Shown here piece after piece: positions 59,326-64,000 of a stretch of 64,000 nt of DNA (its first letter is position 1; each line of letters starts with the position of its first letter). Where the stretch lies: positions 232,420 through 296,419 of the forward strand of contig MCFH01000063.1 in the NCBI GenBank assembly GCA_002104945.1, written 5' to 3'. The notes under the pieces were generated by a model. It was given only the letters and a program-made list of their open reading frames with translations, did no database searches and was not told the origin of the DNA. This DNA is from Piromyces finnis (lineage: Eukaryota; Neocallimastigomycota; Neocallimastigomycetes; Neocallimastigales; Neocallimastigaceae). The position numbers and the translations under genes are program-made.

Positions 59326-59532
59326 TCTTCGATAGTCTTTTTTCCCATATTTTTATAATGTGGGGTTTGAAGAATTCCTTACTAATGTTCTACCAATTGT
59401 AATTTGTGAATTTTACACAATAATCGATAGGTATAAGTACTTTAAGTACAGCATTAGACCAACCATTACTGAGAGTATCGACGTCGAAAAGAATAAGGCA
59501 AAGAAGAAATTCAGATACAAAATTAAACAATA
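59326..59532 (+). pseudogene. Unrecognised coding fragment with balanced codon use
   Basis: Open from a possible acceptor (TCGATAG) to TAA at about 59530-59532: YNVGFEEFLTNVLPIVICEF, then YKYFKYSIRPTITESIDVEK and KKKFRYKIKQ. It uses AAG, ATC, GAC and GTC codons, unlike the AT-biased ankyrin genes but like the esterase and LRR/transglutaminase-like genes, so it may derive from a highly expressed gene. A second open frame overlaps upstream (to about 59270). Family unknown. Confidence 0.35.
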
Positions 59533-59534
59533 AA

Positions 59535-60600
59535 TAATAATAATCCACATAAAATTAGTATCGAAGAGTGGGAAGAGTTAAATGCTCTTTTCATCCTCTT
59601 TTTTGTTATGTAGTTTTTCTTTATTCATATATGTTTCATTTTTATTTATATATATTTTATTATTATTTTCTTTTTATATCATATTTAATGTAATTTGATT
59701 AAAAATATTAATAAAAATTACATATTACCAAAGTCAAAGATATAAAAAATATACAAATATAATATCAATAGACATTTTAGTTTACCATTATCCAATATAT
59801 ATACTAAATAACTATATTCTATATTCAAATAACCTTTTAATACATTTATTAGATTAAAGGCTTTCTAAAAATTTATTATGTCGTATTCCCTTTCATTTGT
59901 AATTTCAACAAATCTCAAGAGATAATATCCTACTTGAATATGTTTATTATTATTTATAATATTATCCTATATTCTTTAATAAATATTTTAATACTATTTT
60001 ATAATAATAATAATGGCAACAATAGAATTTTACATTTTAATTAAAATAAAAATTATAATATGTGATATAATTCACTAATTATGGCCATAATATTATTAAT
60101 TATTATAATAATAAAAAAAGGTTCATAATATTATATTATTAAAAAATAATGTAATGTCAAGATAAATAATAAGTTTAAATAATTGATAATAATTGTTGAT
60201 ATTGATAATTATATTTTAATAGATATCATCCATTTTGTATTGTAAAAAAATTTAATTTCTTATTTCAATTTTAAAAATGGTTGATCCATTTAAAAAATGA
60301 GAAATTTTAAAAAATTTAATAGTATTAATTAAATTACTTTATAAAATATTAAAAATAAAATTAAAGTAGAAAAACTATATAAAAAAAACAACTTTATTTA
60401 TTAATGATATTTTAATTAACGAATCATATTAAAGTTATGAATAATTTAATTATTAAAAAAAAGTTTAATATGTTATTTATTGTTAAAATAAAATATACTG
60501 TATTTATTTTTATTTTTAACTATTATTTCGTTTTTACAATAAAATAAAAAAAATATTATTTTTTTAAAAATACACAGAAGCACAATAAAAATTTTAAAAA
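59535..60600. other. AT-rich intergenic region
   Basis: Nothing identifiable; short TAA runs near 60003 and 60100. Confidence 0.5.
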
Positions 60601-60602
60601 AA

Positions 60603-62251
60603 ATGTTTTCTTTTGAAATTGATACTATAACTACAACCATGACCTTATCAAATAAGTCTTATACTTCAGATGCCGACTTATTTGAGAATATTGAAGTAAC
60701 GAATGAAATGGTTCAACTCAATCATCTCAATGAAGAAAAGGATTTTGATGAAGTAATTTCTGCAATTGAATACAATGTTCCAATTGCATATTTAGACTTA
60801 TTAATTAAAAAAAAGGATTATCCAATTAATAAGTTCAGTATTTTCAAAAATGGTGAAATAAAATCCCCATTATACGCTGCAATTGCCAATAATTATTTTA
60901 AAATTGCTGATTTTATCATAAGTAAGGGGGGAAATGTTAATTATACTGAAAATAGCCTGAACATCGCTAAATTATTAATTACTAATAATTTATTCACTAC
61001 TAAAGTTTTATTATATCTTTTAAACAAAAATTGGAACATCATGATGATTAAAAATTATTTTTATGATTTTGGTTTTAGTTTCAATTTAGCATCCACATAT
61101 ATTAAATATATATGTGATAAAAGTTTTGTTGTTAAATTGCTTAAAATTTATCAGTCAAAAAAAAGTATATCAAAAGATCAATTTGAAAAAATAATTATTA
61201 ATGAAAGAAATTTTAATATACCATATCAATGGTACTATAGATGTATTTATTGTAGTTCTTTTGATCAATTAATTTTTTTTTCACGCTATGAATATCCAAG
61301 TTCGATTAAAGAAAAAATTGAATACATAATGGATAATTATAGTGATATAATATATCCTGGATTCTCTCTCAAATTATATGAATTTTTAATTAAATATAAA
61401 TATAAAAATATTTTATTAAATAATATATTAGATATTAATAACCTTAATAGATGCTTAAATAAAATTTTGACTAAGAAAAGAATGGAATTAAGTAAAATTA
61501 TAAAAAACCAAAATATGGAAAGAATATTTTATTTTTATCAAGAAAATGGAATACTAATAAATGATATAAATTCCTCAGAATATGATGTACTAACTAATTG
61601 TATCACTTCAGGATTTTCTATTGATTCACTTAAAACAATAATTAACTTATTTTCATACACGAATTTCAATTATGAAATTCCAAACACAATTACTAATGAA
61701 CCAACAACTTTAATTGTATATTCATTATTAATAAGTAGAAGAGATGTTTGCACCTTTCTTATTTCTAAAGGTGCGGATATCAATTATAAATTTTTAGATA
61801 AGGACAATTCCTTCAACACTATAATACAATTTTTAATTCATCAAAACAATCTATCTTATGAAGATTTCTGTTACATTATTGAAACATTAAAAACAAATGT
61901 AAAAAAATTGAAAAATTAAAGATACCTCAACATATATTAAAATTATTAATAAAAAAAAAGAGAAATGAAATGTTTTTATTATTAGCAAATGAATTTCTTC
62001 ATTACAATGATTTTCAAAATGAATGGTATACTTTTGCTTTGAAGAACAACAATTATAAAATCATTGAAAATTTATTTGTTATGGATAAAAGATCATCAGA
62101 AAAAAAGGTGAAATATATTTTAAAAGAATTGAAAAAAGCAGGAGGGGATGATAAAAATGCCTACACATTATCTATAAAAATAAAAAATCATGAATTTATT
62201 AAATATTTTAATAAATATGTTGATAATGATGAATGGATCTTTAATGTATAA
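60603..62251 (+). pseudogene. Ankyrin-repeat protein with one frameshift
   Basis: Open for 438 codons from ATG 60603 to TAA 61917-61919, then continuous in another frame (KIEKLKIPQHILKLLIKKKR to TAA 62249-62251), about 549 residues in all. The break is at a run of seven A (about 61899-61905), so one missing A explains it; a sequencing indel or a real mutation are equally possible. The protein has diverged ankyrin units: KSPLYAAIANNYFKIADFII, SKGGNVNY near residue 100 and TFLISKGADINYKF near 390. The middle section is diverged. No signal peptide or membrane helix, so cytoplasmic or nuclear. Such Asn/Ile/Lys-rich ankyrin proteins are numerous in gut fungi. Partners unknown. A truncated 438-residue product would still carry most repeats. 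Confidence 0.7.
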
Positions 62252-62587
62252 ATAATAATTATTATTTAATTTTATATATATATATTATTTTTATTAATAA
62301 AAAAACATGTAATAGTTCATTTTTAAAATAATATATAAATAAAAAATAATTATAAAAAAAAATATTTCTTAAAGTATAAAATTAAAAAAAAAAGTTTAAG
62401 TTTTTTTCGTATCAACTATCAAATGCAATTTTTTAAGATCAAATTTTTTAAATGGACGATGAATAATTAATTAATTAAAAAAATTTTTGAAAAATTCAAA
62501 TTTTCAAAAATTTCAAAATTTTCAATATTTTTTAAAATTTTAGTTGAAAAGTTTAAATAAAAAGAAAGAAGAAAATTTAAACTCTAA

Positions 62588-62744
62588 TAAAAAAATGAAT
62601 TATTAGTATATAATTAGAAAAAATCATGAATATTAACAAATAATAGTTCTTTTCTATACTTTAATATAATTTTCTAATTATATACTAATAATTCATTTTT
62701 TATTGAAGTATAGAAAAGAGCTATTATTTGTTATATTCATGATT
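62588..62744. repeat. Interleaved inverted repeat, order A-B-A'-B'
   Basis: A is about 62588-62621 (TGAATTATTAGTATATAATT core). B is 62622-62661 (AATCATGAATATTAACAAAT, then AATAGTTCTTTTCTATACTT). A' (62670-62703) and B' (62706-62744) are their near-perfect reverse complements in the same order. The two hairpins cannot form together as one stem. Confidence 0.8.
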
Positions 62745-63373
62745 TTAATTTTAGTAATACTATTGTCAAATTAGTTAAATATAGAAATTAAATATAATTA
62801 TGATATTACATTAAAAATTCTTAATAGTTCAATTTACATATATTCTAGAAATTAAAATATATATACATATATAAAAATATAATTAATTTTAATTAATACA
62901 TTATTTAAGTTAATAAAACTATAATTTGAAAAATAATTATAATTAAATCACTTAACCTAATCACATAGAGATAAATTATAAATCTATTATTTTAATGATT
63001 TACCACAAGATAGCTCACAATTTTATATTACTCATTTACTTAATAAAAATAATATTAAAAATATGTTTTTAAAGAATAATCAAAGTAATAATAAATAATT
63101 AAAGATATATTTTTTTTTTTCAATTTTTATTTTATACAACTATAATTCATTTTTTTCTTTTATTTCTTATTGAAATATTTTTCTTTATGGTAAAAATTAC
63201 GAATTTTATTTTTGTTTCTTTTTAAAATATTTCGAAATATTTATATAAATTCTAAAATAATAAAAAGTTAAAAAATTGAATTTATATATAAAATGAAAAT
63301 GGAGTGTATATTACTATTTAAATAAGATAAATCCATTATATTTATTATATTTTATTTTAACTTTATACTGAAT

Positions 63374-63375
<2 letters not shown>

Positions 63376-63418
<43 letters not shown>

Positions 63419-63455
63419 TGATGATGATGATGGTCATGATGGTCATGATGGTAAT
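63376..63455 (+). repeat. (AAT)n-(GAT)n-(GGTCAT)n compound microsatellite
   Basis: AAT units pass into GAT units and then GGTCATGAT repeats, ending in GGTAATAATT. A gradient of related units shows stepwise slippage and mutation. Confidence 0.75.
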
Positions 63456-64000
63456 AATTAATGTATTTTTTTTTTTTAATACCTATTAAAATTTAATATT
63501 ATAATATTTTTGATAGGAATATAGATAGAGATTATATATTATTAATGTAAATTTTGAGTTAACTTTAAATTATTAACTACATATACATACTAGCATAGTA
63601 CTATAGAACCATGACCTACTATTTAATAATTAAACATATATTTTATTATGTATTGATAAATATAGGTAAATTTTTTACATTTTTAAAAAGATAAAATTTT
63701 ATTTGCCATGTGGAAAAGTTAAAATTTTAATTATTTCAAAATTATTAAATAAATGAATAAATCAATTGATATATAAATGAATAAAACAATTAATAATTAA
63801 ATAATATATAAATGAATAAATATATTATTAATTAAATAAATTAATATAAGAACCAATCAAATTTTATATAAATAAATGAATAAACTAATTAATTAATATA
63901 TAAATTAGCAAATGATCAATTAATACATAATATATATTAATGGATGAGATTATTAATAAATAAATGTAATTAATGAAAAAATGAATAATTTAATTGAAAA

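Larger units (their letters stand above)
62255..64000. other. AT-rich terminal region
   Basis: Contains the interleaved inverted repeat (62588-62744) and an AAT/GAT array (63376-63455). No gene was found on either strand. Confidence 0.5.

Overview
This window looks like a contig from an anaerobic gut fungus (Neocallimastigomycota: Neocallimastix, Piromyces, Anaeromyces, Orpinomyces and relatives). It is extremely AT-rich by eye. Genes are small islands in nearly pure A/T with many microsatellites. Introns are short with GT..AG ends. The gene content fits the lineage: a secreted CotH-type protein with carbohydrate-binding modules, a family CE1-like esterase, a fungal dockerin on a phospholipase, bacterial-type LRR/transglutaminase-like proteins, and Asn-rich ankyrin and LRR proteins. 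No tRNA, rRNA or CRISPR array was seen. All exon joins are my own reading of splice sites and reading frames, without transcript data.

Layout. 0-8 kb: a tandem family of three secreted LRR plus transglutaminase-fold proteins on the minus strand, two intact and one pseudogene. 10.8-12.5 kb: a two-exon, probably seven-helix membrane protein. 13.9-17.7 kb: a five-exon secreted CotH protein with three repeated beta-sandwich modules and a CBM1. 18.9-24 kb: relics of a family 2 glycosyltransferase, an ankyrin protein and unknown genes, plus one intact Cys-rich type I membrane protein. 25.5-28.7 kb: a 12-exon receptor-like protein with seven membrane segments and a C-terminal RGS domain. 29-34 kb: a large hexanucleotide array, a broken Asn-rich gene, a tetranucleotide array and an intact 685-residue LRR protein.

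34.7-39.2 kb: an esterase gene interrupted by one nonsense codon, a SINE-like retroposon with perfect target-site duplications, a Rab GTPase relic, and an inverted, truncated copy of the 3' end of the LRR gene. 39.7-40.9 kb: two long heptanucleotide arrays that are reverse complements of each other. 41.9-51.8 kb: a membrane-protein fragment, a secreted 10-Cys protein, a small putative secreted protein, minisatellites, a decayed second copy of the SINE, a PD-(D/E)XK nuclease relic and a secreted Thr/Ser/Asp-rich repeat protein. 52.5-57.5 kb: a near-identical 411-bp direct repeat bounds a Cys-rich membrane protein and a phosphoinositide-type phospholipase C with a C-terminal fungal dockerin, broken by two frameshifts. 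58.8-62.3 kb: ankyrin relics and an almost intact ankyrin gene with one frameshift. 62.3-64 kb: AT-rich sequence with an unusual interleaved inverted repeat.

The genes do not form an operon or pathway. The common themes are secretion (surface, cellulosome or glycan-facing proteins), signalling membrane proteins, and rapid birth and decay of genes by tandem and inverted duplication, frameshift and nonsense mutation. Several broken genes carry one or two lesions only, so sequencing error in homopolymers must be excluded for some of them.
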